A stretch of DNA of 64,000 nt from Daucus carota subsp. sativus (GCF_001625215.2 NC_030383.2:63106949-63170948), one strand, 5' to 3'; counted from the first letter of the stretch, positions 44,270-55,905 are shown. Notes: generated from the sequence alone by a model not told the origin. Numbers and translations are program-made.

Positions 44270-44480
44270 TCATTTCAGCAAAACATTCATCGTCCTTGTT
44301 CTTCAAACGCCTTATCAGTCCATTGATTACACTCTTGCTGCGCGCATCAAACTCGGGTTCAACCCACTTGAAGAAATTGCACCTTCCATTCACGCAAGTC
44401 AAGAATCTTCTACCCGGATTGTACTCCGTCCACGATGTCTTCTCCACTGCCCAGCTTCCACACATACATTGTTGATTCAT
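43968..44480 (-). CDS. GRF-type zinc-finger protein carried by the MULE
   Basis: ORF of 170 codons from ATG 44480. The N-terminus has the GRF zinc finger (CMCGSWA, then NPGRRFLTC, then GRCNFFKWVEPEF). A helical, charged segment with KNKDDE and DEYKDFYSEEL follows, then a hydrophobic segment (about 112-124, ILAVLLLLYIFLCW) likely to be a membrane anchor. This order is typical of short plant GRF proteins (At4g04775-like). The last 50 codons (His/Gln-rich) are the complement of the acidic MULE ORF, so the original stop was probably lost in a deletion. It starts 275 bp inside the right terminus. Function in transposition unknown. Confidence 0.75.
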   Translation of the reverse strand: MNQQCMCGSWAVEKTSWTEYNPGRRFLTCVNGRCNFFKWVEPEFDARSKSVINGLIRRLKNKDDECFAEMIKAKDEYKDFYSEELSEAQKQARNWKILAVLLLLYIFLCWFPSAGKDGSNHHQTTNHHQNYLDWNYHSGRSHHYFPFLLAQNPHHQNLCLKIPLPTPPFP

Positions 44481-44546
44481 CTTTGCAGAGCTTTTTGGTT
44501 TGGATGAGAGATTTAGGTTTGAATATGCTCAATTACACACAGCAGA

Positions 44547-44562
44547 AACGTATATATATACA
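44547..44562 (-). promoter_or_regulatory. TATA box for the GRF gene
   Basis: GTATATATATACG on the minus strand, about 70-80 bases before ATG 44480 and inside the MULE's right end. Confidence 0.55.
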
Positions 44563-44609
44563 CAGCATATAGCCGTTGCAAAAATATTTTCCTGAAATAC
44601 CCCTGACGA

Positions 44610-44755
44610 CCGTTACTTCGATTTAATGGATATGATGCGGAGCCCCTAATGTGTTAAAAAAAAAATAAGTTCAGCAACACAATTGATGACTTTTAAAGGT
44701 CGGTCACTAACGTGCAAATTTGAAATAATACAAGCCATCAAAGTGCCAAAAAGTC
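44610..44755. repeat. Right terminal inverted repeat of the MULE
   Basis: About 146 bp, intact, complementary to the left repeat with few mismatches; ends CAAAAAGTC next to TAAATACTA. Confidence 0.9.
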
Positions 44756-44764
44756 TAAATACTA

Positions 44765-45084
44765 ACAGTTTCGTTAGTAATTGATTATTAGTTTTACATG
44801 GACAATTGATATACACCACATGAGCACATACACGGATACAATGCCAGGCTCTTAGTTGAAATGTGTGTACTGCTAAAGCTCAAGGAGATTTAGTTGACTA
44901 AATTGATTTGAGTTGTAGAAAAAGGTTTAATAATATAATGGACTTTGATATATGTATTGTAGATATTAAGTAATTCTCTTGAATTTATATATGTAACATA
45001 ATTGTTAATTGGCTCATCCTTAACTAGATATTTTATATTACATTCTTAACTACAGATTTTGTATTTAAAATTTTTTTAAAAAAT
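44765..45084. other. Intergenic DNA right of the MULE
   Basis: Nothing recognised apart from TTTCGTTAG near 44769, a possible continuation of the CACTA-like sequence left of the MULE. Confidence 0.4.
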
Positions 45085-46360
45085 TAACCTTTATTTGGTA
45101 TGTGGATTTTGTAGTCAAATGTGGTCAATTTACTTAGCCTTCGATCGAATACCTACCCAAAACATAAAAATATTTTTTAATCATTTATTTTCGACGATCC
45201 AACTATACGGATATTATTGTAATGTGATAATATTGTTTACAAATTTTTTTTATAAAAAAATTAGCCTTTTATTTGGTATGCGCATTTTGTAGTCAAATGC
45301 AATTAAATTACTTAGTCTTTAGTGGAATCTTTACCCGAAACATAAAACTATTTTTTTTAAAAAAAATTTGGACAATCCAACCGTACAGATGTTATTGTAA
45401 CGTGTTAATATTGGTTAAAATAAATTTTGAGAAAATATGTCTTTTATTTGGTGTGTGGATTTTGTGGTCAAATGCGGTCAAATTACTTAGCATTTAATCG
45501 AATACTTACCCAAAACATGAAACTATTTTTTTTAAAAAATAATTTCGGACGATCCAACCGTACGGGGGTTATTGTAACACAATAATATTGATTAATTTTT
45601 TTATAGGAAAAATATAGCCTTTTATTTGGTGTGTGGATTTTGTTGTCAAATGCAGTCAAATTACTTAGCCTTTAATGAAATACTTACATTAAACATGAAA
45701 TTATTTTTTTTTTAAAAATCATTTGGATGATCCAATCGTACGGATGTTATTATGACATGTTAATTGATTAAAAAAATATTTAAAAAAAATGCCTTTTATT
45801 TAGTATGTGGATTTTGTAGTAAATGCTACTTAGCCTTTAATCGAATACTTACCCGAAACATGAAACTATTTTTCTAAAAATCATTTTGGACAATCCAACC
45901 GTACGGATGTTATTGTAACATGATAATATTGATTGTTTTTTTATATAATAACCTTTTATTTGGTGTGTGGATTTTGTAGTAAAATGCGGTCAAATTACTT
46001 AGCCTTTAATCGAATACTTACCTAAAACATGAAACTATTTTTAATAAAATTATTTTAGATGATCCAACCATACAGATGCTATTGTAACGTGATAATTGAT
46101 TATTTTTTAAAAAAATTAGCCTTTAATATGGTGTATGGATTTTATAGTAAAATGAGGTCAAATTACTTAGTCTTTAATGGAATATTTATTAGAAATATAT
46201 AACTAATTTTAAAAAATTATTTTGGACGATCCAAACTGTATGAATGTTATTTTAACATGTTAATATTGATTAAAATTGTTTTTAAAAAAAAATTAGTTGT
46301 ATTTTATGTGTGAATTTTTAGTCAAATACGATAAAATATTTATTTAGCTTGTAATGAAAT
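45085..46360. repeat. Tandem repeat array, about 8 copies of a 160-178 bp unit
   Basis: Each unit has CTTTTATTTGGTGTGTGGAT, then TTTTGTAGTCAAATGCGGTC, AATTACTTAGCCTTTAATCG, AAACATGAAACTATTTTT and GATCCAACCGTACGGATGTT. Units start near 45091, 45269, 45444, 45622, 45796, 45956, 46123 and 46299; the last is the most diverged. Period and AT-richness are satellite-like, but the array is short and the copies diverged. Confidence 0.92.
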
Positions 46361-46721
46361 ATTAAAACCCTACTTCAAAAGAAACTTGTCTAAAACTACC
46401 TATAAGTGTTAGAGAATCATCGATTTAGTTATCAAATTAGTTATCATAAGGGTTTTACTCCGCTTTTCTCTGGTATGATGTTGATTTTTGGGGTTTGATT
46501 GGTCGATTTTCATGTTTTATAAGTTATGTGAGTTCGATTTTGATGTTTTTACAATTAGGTTTATGTATGTTCTTATACAGGTTTCATGTTCATGTTTTGA
46601 TTTGTTGATTTCCTATTTTTCATATTTTGTTGATTAGTTATTTGTGTGGGTTTTGAACTTTGATGAGTGTGTATGTAATCTCCTGTTTTTTTTTTTCATT
46701 TTTCTGGTTCGAACACTTCGA
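46361..46721. other. Sequence between tandem array and H2A.Z fragment
   Basis: No ORF. T-rich sequence with TTGATTTGTTGATTTC-like stretches resembles a plant intron and may be the first intron of the H2A.Z-like fragment. Confidence 0.35.
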
Positions 46722-46817
46722 TTAGTAGCTGGAAAAACAGCTGATGCGGCAGTAGCGGCTAGTGAGATGGATAACAAGAAAAGGATGATTTCGAGGTCAT
46801 CTCGTGCAAGTCTTCAG
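46722..46817 (+). pseudogene. Histone H2A.Z N-terminal fragment
   Basis: 32 codons reading LVAGKTADAAVAASE, then NKKRMISRSSRASLQ. This matches the plant H2A.Z tail (VAGKT, Lys-rich, SRSSRAGLQ), just before the conserved FPVGR of the histone fold. The frame stops two codons later (ATA TAG). No histone fold follows in the window. Either a captured exon or a decayed gene whose splice donor (GT to AT after CAG) is lost. Confidence 0.6.
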
Positions 46818-47080
46818 ATATAGTTTTGTTCCTTTATGTTTTTAATTGACATAAATTTTCACATTTGATGATTATATTATGGGGGATTCTGGGTATACTT
46901 GTATATAATCTAGCAAGTTATTATAATTCTGGACGGGGGGCTTATTGTGAAATTAAATTGAGGGATAAGTTGTGTTATTGGTTCTAGTGGATTAAATTTA
47001 TGTTGACACTTGATATATGCATTGATGTCGTAAAATAAGTTGCACATCAAACTATTTGGCTTGTTTAAGTTGTATGGAGT

Positions 47081-47546
47081 AAGGCTGTACGCGGATCGGA
47101 TCGGTTCGGTTGGAGGGTAATAACCAAACCAAACCGCAACTTACGGTTTTCTAAAATCTCAAACCGCGACCATACTGTTGGTTAAAAAAACCAACCAAAT
47201 CCATCCACGTAATTGCGGTTGGTTGCGGTTCAACCGCTAAAATAGTTATAACAAAGAAAATATATAAGTTATCGCTTAAAATCTTGCATAAAGTACAGGC
47301 TTTAACTCAAAAATATATAATTTATCACTTAAAATCTTGAATAAAGTTAATACAATAAATCTGATTACATATTACAAAAGCAAACTAATCCGGAAATATA
47401 TAACTTGAAGCAGAGCTTCAAGTTAATGGTTATTAAAAATTTCATCCGCGACCGCCCACATTTTACGGTTATCCATAATACACGGATCGGTTGCAGGTGG
47501 TTGTTGCGGTTAATGCGGTTGAGCGGATTCAACGTACAGAGCCCTA
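47081..47546. mobile_element. MITE-like element rich in CGGTT/AACCG
   Basis: Left end AAGGCTGTACGCGGATCGG and right end GAACGT-like GGATTCAACGTACAGAGCCC are imperfect inverted repeats, and AACCGCAAC/GTTGCGGTT motifs occur throughout. Probably a hAT-related MITE; no clean target duplication found. Confidence 0.5.
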
Positions 47547-48011
47547 TGAAGTATGGTTGCCAAGCATTGATTGGTTGTACACGTATAAACAAAATGATAT
47601 TTTAATATTTAAACAAAACAATACAGTCATAAACAGATCGTGTCGGGCTGGACTGATTGTGATTTTCCTTTTTGGAACTCGTACTCGGCATCTTCCAAGC
47701 GAATGATATTTAGAAGTTTGTTGCTAGTATACTCCATGTCATAATAAGAGTTCTTTAGATTTTTTATATGTAATTCGAAGTATAAAAAACATATTTTAAC
47801 ATATTATTTTTAAATTTTTTATACATAAAAATATAACATCTATATTTTTATTTAAAAAAAAATTTGAAATATAATATATGGATGCATGTCTTTTTTATAC
47901 GTGAAATTACATGTAAAAAATTAAAAGACTCTTATTTTGAGTAAGAGAGAATATGATGTACCATAAAGTCATCGATCTTTTGTTATCAAATAAATGTGAT
48001 ATTTAATTATT
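47547..48011. other. AT-rich intergenic DNA
   Basis: No gene or element recognised; short imperfect inverted repeats around 47760-47940 (AGTTCTTTAGATTTTTTATA and AAAAGACTCTTATTTTGAG) may be another small MITE. Confidence 0.4.
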
Positions 48012-48381
48012 TAAGAGCAAGTCCAAAAGTATCTTAGTTAAAGTCCTAAATATAATATAAAATATTACGTTCCGGTGATTTAGGATATATTTTACTAACT
48101 TGGACTCCAACAATGTGTCTTATTCTCATAAGAAGTTTAATATTTTATTATTAAAAACTCTCTTTCATCATTAAAGCATAATATAAAAGTAGAGAGAGAA
48201 AAAAAGTGTTGATAAGAATTAATAATAAAATATGGGATAGGGTAAGGAGAGATGTGCCTCAAAAATAGGGCTTGAGGAGGTTGTCCTAGTGATATAAGGG
48301 CAAGGAGATCAACTTTTTACATCAAATGCCTTAAATAACAATTTAGGACATAATATTGGGCATCTGCTGGACTTGCTCTAA
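48012..48381. mobile_element. Tourist-like (PIF/Harbinger) MITE
   Basis: Element 48015-48378 (364 bp), terminal repeat GAGCAAGTCCA / TGGACTTGCTC, 3-bp target duplication TAA on both sides. Confidence 0.85.
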
Positions 48382-49104
48382 GTTGTTACTCCTTTATTAG
48401 GTGTGGACACGGAGACGAAGAAGTAAAAGATGAGTACAGTTAAATGAAGATGTGGTAAAATAATGTGACCCATTTATATTTAATAATACATTTGAAATAG
48501 TGGAGGAAAGTAACGAGTGTAATAACGTTTATATTATTATAGCATATAGATAGCAGAAGAAAGCAATGGGTATAAAAGTGTATTATATTATTAAAATTAC
48601 TATTTTTGAAATGTTTAGAAATAATGGGGCAATCAAAAAGAAAACTGTATAAAAATGGACGAGAGAATACAATTCAAGAAGTAATATATCTCAATTCAAA
48701 CTAGGTAATATATTTATGAATTATATTAAAAAAAATTTGACATTCAAATATAAAAATTTATTTTATCATCTTAACAATGGAATATTCGATTATTAACTTT
48801 CGTAAATAACATTAATTTTTCATTATAATATACTCTAAACTTTTATTTTATGTGCCTGTTTGTTTACAAGAAGCTGGAGTCCTACTTCTCTTGACTCGTT
48901 TGTGTAAAAACGTAAAAAGTGCTTTTAAAAAGTACTGAGAAGGAAATGGAAGTAGAAAATGCTAGTTTTTCTTTATAATATCTATTTCTTTTCTAGACAC
49001 TTTAATAATTTATATATATTAATTTATTTCTCACTTATACTCCATTTTTTTATAGAGAACTTCTTTTAAACTAATCGGCTCCTATAATCAGTAGTTTCTC
49101 AATT
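48382..49104. other. Intergenic DNA with possible MITE
   Basis: 48853 on (GCCTGTTTGTTTACAAGAAG) resembles a hAT MITE end; AACAGG at 49106 could be the other end. Not certain. No gene seen. Confidence 0.35.
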
Positions 49105-49475
49105 TTAACAGGAATAAGAGCATGTTTATCTGAGCTTAAAGCCCGGGGTTTATATCATCTCTGGCTTTAAGCTGAAAAATGTATGTTTGTGTATTAAGTC
49201 GGAAGTCGGCTTAAAGTCGGAAATAAGTCAAAAATTGACCTAAAACCAGAAGTTAGTTTGAGATACTTTTCTCGGTGACTAATTTTTTTTTTAGCCATTT
49301 TTTGATAAAAATTATTCTTAAATCACAAATTACTCATAAATCACTTTTATTATTATTATTACTATATTTTTAATAACTTATAAGTTATTAATAAATCAAA
49401 ATTAATCAAACAAATATTTTAAGTTCTCATAAGAGTTTATGAGATAAGTAACGTTAAGTCATGAATCAACTGAAC
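49105..49475. mobile_element. MITE family with GAGCATGTTT end, copy 1
   Basis: Begins GAGCATGTTTATCTGAGC and contains AGCTTAAAGCC, CTTTAAGCTGAAAAAT and AAGTCGGAAATAAGTCA blocks. The same blocks are found inverted at 57031-57397. Right edge uncertain. Confidence 0.5.
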
Positions 49476-50300
49476 GGGATGTAAGTCTTCTTCTCCCCGA
49501 GTCATCAGCAGACTTTTTCCATGTCTTCTGAGCCCCCATTGGCTCACAATTGGCCCAAAAAATATTTGGTTATGCATTGCTATTCACACACTTAGACATC
49601 AAAATTTATCATCCGACAGGCGACAGCTAACTGCACACTATTTTTCCCACAAGCTGAAAAATCAACGATCAATTAATTTTTCTTATCAATTAATAAAGTT
49701 ATGATTTCACGTACACGGCAGGCAAAATGCTAATAAATAGACGAGTGCAGTATAGTATGGGTTCATGATCACCTTGAGATTTAATTGAAAAATATTATGG
49801 TGATATAGATTAAATTAAATTATAATATCTTGAAAAGTTATAAATAATTTTAATTACTAATAATATTTATTTGTACATTTAAATATTTTTATAAAAACAC
49901 AAAAATAGCATTATACTCATTTAAGTTTCTCGTATCCGCCTCTCTTCTTGGAGATTGTGGATTTGCGATATTTATATTGATTATTATAGGAAAATGTTAT
50001 TTCCAGAGCAAACATTTTTATTTCCGGAGCAAATTCAAACAAATTTTTCCAAATTGTTCTGGAAATTAAAATATTGATATGGATATAACAATTCCCTTAT
50101 TATATCCTATGTATATTACATTAATGCAATTAACATGGTTGATTGTTTTAGTATATAATCATATTACTGTGACCTTTTAGTATATAATTATATTATTTTT
50201 GTTATATTTTATGCATCTAGAAACAATTTTTTTATGATATTTATTATATTAATTATAGTAAAAGATATAATTTTGTTTAAAAAATTGAATAAAACTAAGA
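49476..50300. other. Orphan RLP promoter region without a gene
   Basis: Has a degenerate TTTTTCCATGTCTTCTGAGC motif (49510), the RLP-type AATAAATAGACGAGTGCAGTAT core (49732) and TGGGTTCATGATCACC, where a start region should follow. AT-rich DNA similar to 20400-20540 comes instead. The coding sequence is gone. Confidence 0.55.
49732..49740 (+). promoter_or_regulatory. Orphan TATA-like motif
   Basis: AATAAATAG followed by ACGAGTGCAGTAT, matching the RLP4-type core promoter with changes; no RLP gene downstream. Confidence 0.5.
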
Positions 50301-50767
50301 GGGATAGCCTACGTCTCTCCGAGTCTTCGAGGACTCATTCCAAGTCCGAGAGGACCACAGCCTCAACCTTTAAGAGATGTGAAAGTAGCTTGAGAGTGAT
50401 ATAAATTTATTTTTGACAATAAAATTTAATAATCAAATAAATTAAATTAAATTAAACTAGTTTATAATCGATTAAAAATATATAAATCAAAATTATTCCC
50501 GAATTATGATAACAATTAAAATCATTTTAAAAGTTGCATAAATCAAATCCAAATCGAACAAATTCCCCTAACACTAAAATGTAGTTGCTTTATTGTAGAT
50601 AAAAACAGTATAATAATAGTATTGATGAAAAATCAAATTCATCAAATAAGTTTATAAAAAATACATGATTTTAATTTTAAAAAAAAAACATGATTTTAGT
50701 GTGTTGTATTAGTAGTGTGTCCACGCATTTATATATTAAAATCTATCCTCTAAAAACTATCGATCTA

Positions 50768-50876
50768 TTTACACAACTATTGATCCTCGTGCAACAAATT
50801 CCAGGGCGAAGTTCCAAAGAGAGCTTAAATGGCTTGCATTGCTCAATCTATCTCATAATAGTCTTAACGACATATG
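50768..50876 (+). pseudogene. Short RLP exon-2 fragment
   Basis: About 110 bp matching YTxIDxSCNKFQGEVP, then LKWLALLNLSHNSL, broken near CATATG like the other module fragments, and followed by the tail. Confidence 0.75.
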
Positions 50877-51723
50877 TTTTGAATTATTATTATGATTTCA
50901 ACAATATTTTCAAACATTTCTTAATATGTATTTTCAAAGAATTCTCAAGCACTTGAACATTTGGACCGGTTCTTTCGAAGCCAGGCAATGCACAAAAATG
51001 TCCAAAAATGAATAAATTAAGAGAGAGTAGCTCACCCTTTCAAAGCCTTCCAGGACTCATTCCAAGTCTTCGGAGGACCACTGCCTCCACCTTTCAAAGA
51101 TGTGATAGTAGCTCGAGAGTGATATAAATTATTTTCCCGACATTAAAAATAAAAAATCAGATTAAATTAATCAATAATAACTTAAGGATGAAATCCAAAT
51201 TAATCCTAAATTTTGATAATATATAAAAATTATAATTATAAATTATATAACCAAATCAGAATTGAATTAACTTACTTGGCACTAGAATTGCTAAAGATAG
51301 TATAATAATTTAATTGATGAAAAGTCAAAGTCTTCTAATAAATCCATAAAGAATATGATAATATGAAAATTATAATTGAAAAATCAAAATCAATAGTGTA
51401 TTGGAATAGTGTTCACACACTTATATATCAAAATTTGTGGTCCAAAAACTATAGCACAATATCCTAAATACATCACATTAAATAATAGCACAAAAATATT
51501 CAATAAATAATTGATTTCATTCATAAATTTGTTATTTTAAAAACTAATAATTTGGTTGATGTTAACCTATATTTTATATATAATTTCGTCTTATTTTATT
51601 TTACTAGAAACAATATTTTTATAATATTTATTACATTAAATATATTAAAAGATATAATTTTATTAAAAAAATTGAATAAAATTAAAAGGATAAGTCTCGG
51701 CCTCTCCAAGTCTACAAGACTCA

Positions 51724-52456
51724 TTTCACTACAAGAAAAATGCATAAAAGCGACCACCTAAATGCGTGAATGAAAAAATAATTTTAGAAAAACGAAAATA
51801 ATCATTCGTGACAAGACTAGTTAAAAATAATTGTTTAATTTTTTTGACCATTATGAGAAGACACTATTAAGTCGTTATTTTTTATTTCTTCACATAATTA
51901 AAATCAACACATATTAAGATATTTATGATTGAATGGTGAAAAAAATAAATCAAATATCATAGATCACAAGACTAGTTATTTAAAATTTTTTAATTAATCT
52001 TTACTATTATAAAAATATATAAATAAATATTTATTTTTATTTCTCCACATCACAAAAATAAACTCATGTTAACATTTATGTGTGACTCGTGAACTTTTTT
52101 ATAAAAATCATAAAATAATTAATACTGGCAAAAGCGACCGGCTATAAAATGGTAGCTTTTGTTTTTATATTTTTTTACTTCTCTTAGGCGGGAAAATTCC
52201 CGCTCAAACACATGAAAGTTAAAAGCGACCGCTAGACTTAGCCGGTTGCTTTTATATTTAAAAGCCACCAAACAAAAGCGACCCCTCGTAAAAGCCACCA
52301 AACAAAAGCGACCGCCAATAAAAGCTACCAAACACGGTCGCTTTTGTTTATCAGTCAAATCAAATTTCTATTTTGAGTAAAAGCCACCGCTTTCGGTGGC
52401 TTTTATACTTGGTCGCTTTTGTTTGGTGGCTTTTAGTGTTTTTTCTTGTAGTGTTT
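51724..52456. mobile_element. Non-autonomous CACTA element
   Basis: Element 51727-52453 (727 bp), inverted termini CACTACAAGAAAAA, TTT target duplication on both sides. Empty paralogous sites at 20571 and 59041 (CATTTCAAGTC) confirm the insertion. Subterminal regions are packed with AAAAGCGACC, AAAAGCCACC and their complements. No coding region. Confidence 0.93.
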
Positions 52457-52937
52457 CAAGTCCACCGAGGGCCTCAACCATTGAGAGATGTGAAAGTAGC
52501 TTGAGAGTGATATAAATTATTTTCATGACAATATAATTTAATATCCAATATAAATTAATTAAATTAGTTAATAATGAATCAAGACTAATCATGAATTATG
52601 ATAATAATTAAATAAATTATAAAATTAAATTATACAAATAACACTAAACCTTAGTTACTTTATTGGTAAAATAAATATAATATAATAATTAAATTGATGA
52701 AAAATCAAAATCATCTAATAAATTCACAAAAAATATATGATCATTAGTATGTTATATTAGTATCCACACACTTATATTTCAAAATCTATCCTACAAAATT
52801 ATCATCTCTGTAAACTAGCCACAAAAAATAAAAATTTAAAGATATTAGATATTTAGTTATTTTCATTATATAATTTTTCCACACTAAATAACAAAATATC
52901 TTTATCAAATTATTATTTATGAATTAAATATTCAAGT

Positions 52938-52946
52938 TATAAATTG
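52938..52946 (+). promoter_or_regulatory. Altered TATA box of RLP6
   Basis: TATAAATTG before AAGTGTGC. Compared with RLP4 and RLP7, about 20 bases are missing, as if two TATA-like stretches (TTATAATTCC and GTATAAATAG) had recombined. Confidence 0.6.
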
Positions 52947-52997
52947 AAGTGTGCAGTATGATATCAGATTCACATAACCCAGTTGATCAGGAGAAAC

Positions 52998-55905
52998 ATG
53001 GCCTACTCTGCAAAGCCTTCTCACCTTCTTCTCTTTGTTTTCTTTCTCTCATCACTTGAATGCATTCTTGCAACAACACGAGAAGGAGAAGCTCTTGTGA
53101 AGTGGAAGAATAGCCTAGCCCCTTCTTCTTTTCTCGACTCTTGGTCACTCACCAATCTCGATAATCTTTGTAATTGGACTGGCATTACTTGTAACTCTGC
53201 AGGTTCAGTCTCTAAGATTAACCTTTTTGAGAAACAACTTGATGGAATGTTGTCCGAGTTTGGTTTCACTTCATTTCCAAATCTCAACAATCTCACCCTT
53301 GCAAACAACTTCTTCTCGGGTCCAATACCGCCAGCCATTGAGAATTTAACACAGCTTCAATATCTTGATTTGAGAAATAATTATCTAGATGGTCCCATTC
53401 CGTTCCAGGTTAGCCATCTTCAGAGCTTGCTCATCTTAAACCTGTCACAGAATGCATTGCAAGCTCCAAATTGGTCCCATTTCTCTCCCATGCCTTTCTT
53501 GCGCATCCTCAACCTCAGTTACAATCCTCTTGCGTCGAAATTCCCATATTTTATATCCAATTCTCATAGCCTGACTCACCTTAGCCTTAATTATAACGAG
53601 TTTACTGGTGATTTAGTACGTGAATCAGTATTTGCCAATCTGCATAATCTTGAAGTCCTCAGTCTTGTTGGCAATTCTTTTGAGGGGTCATTTCCGCCAG
53701 ATATATTCAAGCTTTCCAAATTAAAACGTCTTGCCCTGTCAAGTAACAAATTTTCAGGTTCAATTCCCAATGACTTAAGGTTGCTTCATGATCTTGAATC
53801 CCTGTATTTAGGCAACAATTCCTTTGAAGGACCGCTTCCACCAAATATATTCAAGCTTTCAAAATTAAAAAATCTTGTTATTTGGAGTAATAAGTTTTCA
53901 GGTTCTGTTTCCAATGATATAGGTTTGCTTTCTGAGCTTGAAACCCTCGATCTTAACTCTAATTTTTTTGAGGGGCCGCTTCCGCCAAATGTATTCAAGC
54001 TCTCCAAACTAAGGTTTCTTCACCTCTGGGGTAATAACTTTTCAGGTTCTATTTCCAATAATATAGGTTTGCTTTCTGAGCTTGAAACCCTCGATCTTAA
54101 CTCTAATTTTTTTGAGGGGCCGCTTCCGCCAAATGTATTCAAGCTCTCCAAACTAAAGTTTTTTGCCCTTCGTGAGAATAACTTTTCAGGTTTTATTTCT
54201 AAGGATATAGGTTTGCTTTCCCAACTTGAAAGCCTCTATCTTGGCTCTAATTTTTTTGAGGGGCCGCTTCCCCCACATATATTTAGGCTCTCCAAATTAA
54301 GAGATCTGGACCTCTCAGACAATAGAAATTTATTTGAAGGAAGTATTCCTATTGGACTGGGACTCTTGACTAATTTCAGCTTCTTAGATCTAAATTCCAA
54401 TAATCTCGGTGGCTATATTCCATCTGACATTGGAAACCTGAAGCTACTAGTATATCTTGATCTCAGTTCTAATCAATTGACTGGACAGCTTTCAAAGATC
54501 ATTTCTAATCTCACAAATCTTATAAGTCTTGATGTAAGTTATAATAGTTTTAGTGGAAATATTCAGAGTGACTTGTGGAACTTCCCTAAGGAATATAACA
54601 ATCATCCAACTTTGGAATACATCGCTTTTAAGTGGGAACCATTTTACAGGTATATTTTCTCTATATATCTTTTCCTTTTCTCATATGTAACTAAGCTAGT
54701 AATCTGATTATTGCTGTTTTACCAAATTTTAACAATCTTGACAGGTGAGCTTCCAACAACAATTTGCAATGTCACTTCCCTTTCAATTCTTGATTTGTCA
54801 AATAATGAATTAAGTGGTGAACTTCCAAACTGTTTCGGGAATCTTGCTGATGGATTGCTTTACATTAATCTTGCTAATAATCAGTTTCGAGGAACAATAC
54901 CAACTACTTTCTCCAGGAGTTGTCAGCTGACATGCATATCTAAACATGGATAATAATGAGTTTGAAGGATTGATGCCCCCATCTTTGGCGAACTGTAAGC
55001 ACTTGAAAATTCTTGATATAGGCAATAATAAAATAGGTGGTACATTTCCGTCATGGCTTTATGCACTTGGAGAGCTAGAAGTTCTTGTCTTGCGATCAAA
55101 TAAACTCTATGGTACAATAAGTGGAAGGAGCACAGAAGATCCCTTCCCCAAGTTGCGGATTATGGATTTGTCCAACAATCAATTCACAGGCCATTTGCCA
55201 ATTCAATACTTTAAGAATATGAAATCAACTGATAATTTGTATCGTTTTCAGAATGTGACAGCAGTTTTTACTATCCATTATGAAGCAGCAGTCTCATTAA
55301 CTGTGAAGGGAACAGAGTATGAAGTGACAAATAACCTTCATATTTACACAGCTATTGATCTGTCGTGCAACAAATTTCAGGGTGAAATTCCAAAAGTTAT
55401 TGGAGAGCTTAGATGGCTTGCATTGCTCAACTTATCGCATAATAGTCTGACAGGACATATCCCGTCATTGCTGAGAAATATGAAAGAACTCCAATCTTTA
55501 GATTTGTCCTCAAATCAACTGACAGGGGCTATTCCACCTCAGTTAACTGCACTGACATTTCTAGAAGTCTTAAACCTCTCGGGAAACCATCTTAGTGGAG
55601 AGATTCCTCAGAAAGGACAATTCAGCACATTCAACAATGATTCTTATCTAGGAAACTCCGCATTATGTGGATCACCATTGATGAAGAAATGTGCAAACAC
55701 AGCATCACCTCCACAAGAAGTCGGAAATGGTGATGAAGATGATGCTGGAGATGAATTGACATGGGAAGCAATCGTGATGGGATATGGATGTGGACTGATA
55801 TGTGGATTGTCATCTGCATACATTGTTCTCAAACTAGGAAAGCCTTGGTGGTTTGTGAGATATATCGAAGTGCTGCAACTGAAGTTGATGAAAAGATATG
55901 CATGA
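52998..55905 (+). pseudogene. RLP6, RLP gene with two frameshifts
   Basis: Close paralogue of RLP4 and RLP7, with signal peptide MAYSAKPSHLLLFVFF, cap CNWTGITC and LRRs including repeated 48-residue units. Exon 1 is 52998-54649 and exon 2 54745-55905, with both splice sites kept. Two lesions break it. An extra base near 54624 (ATCGCTTTTAAGTGG against ATCAATTTAAGTGG) shifts the last residues of exon 1. A 4-base GCAT insertion near 54933 (GACATGCATATC against GACATATC) lies in exon 2. The remainder, with island, acidic linker, helix and KPWWFVRYIE tail to KRYA, is intact. It looks like a very recent pseudogene; sequencing error would have to hit twice. Confidence 0.88.

Larger units (their letters stand above)
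35758..44764. mobile_element. Mutator-like element (MULE) with nested insertions
   Basis: The element 35767-44755 (8,989 bp) has a perfect 9-bp target duplication TAAATACTA (35758-35766, 44756-44764). Its inverted repeats are about 146 bp once a nested hAT MITE is removed from the left one. Without nested insertions it is about 2 kb. It carries a PB1-like gene on the + strand (36489 on) and a GRF zinc-finger gene on the minus strand (from 44480), converging. No MULE transposase catalytic domain or SWIM finger is visible, so it is non-autonomous, probably through internal deletion. Confidence 0.9.
50301..52937. repeat. Promoter modules upstream of RLP6
   Basis: Three copies of the motif of about 110 bp (50310-50420, 51025-51145, and one split by a CACTA element at 51700-51726/52454-52530). 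Between them lie the conserved tail and AT-rich blocks matching 19641-21040 and 58171-59560. It is a head-to-tail repeat of the module. Short ORFs at 50690 and 51552 are not supported. Confidence 0.75.

Noticed and set aside
45085..46360. CRISPR-like array or repeated ORFs (45095, 45273)
   Set aside because: Units are contiguous 160-178-bp tandem repeats without spacers in a plant genome; the ORFs are repeat translations.
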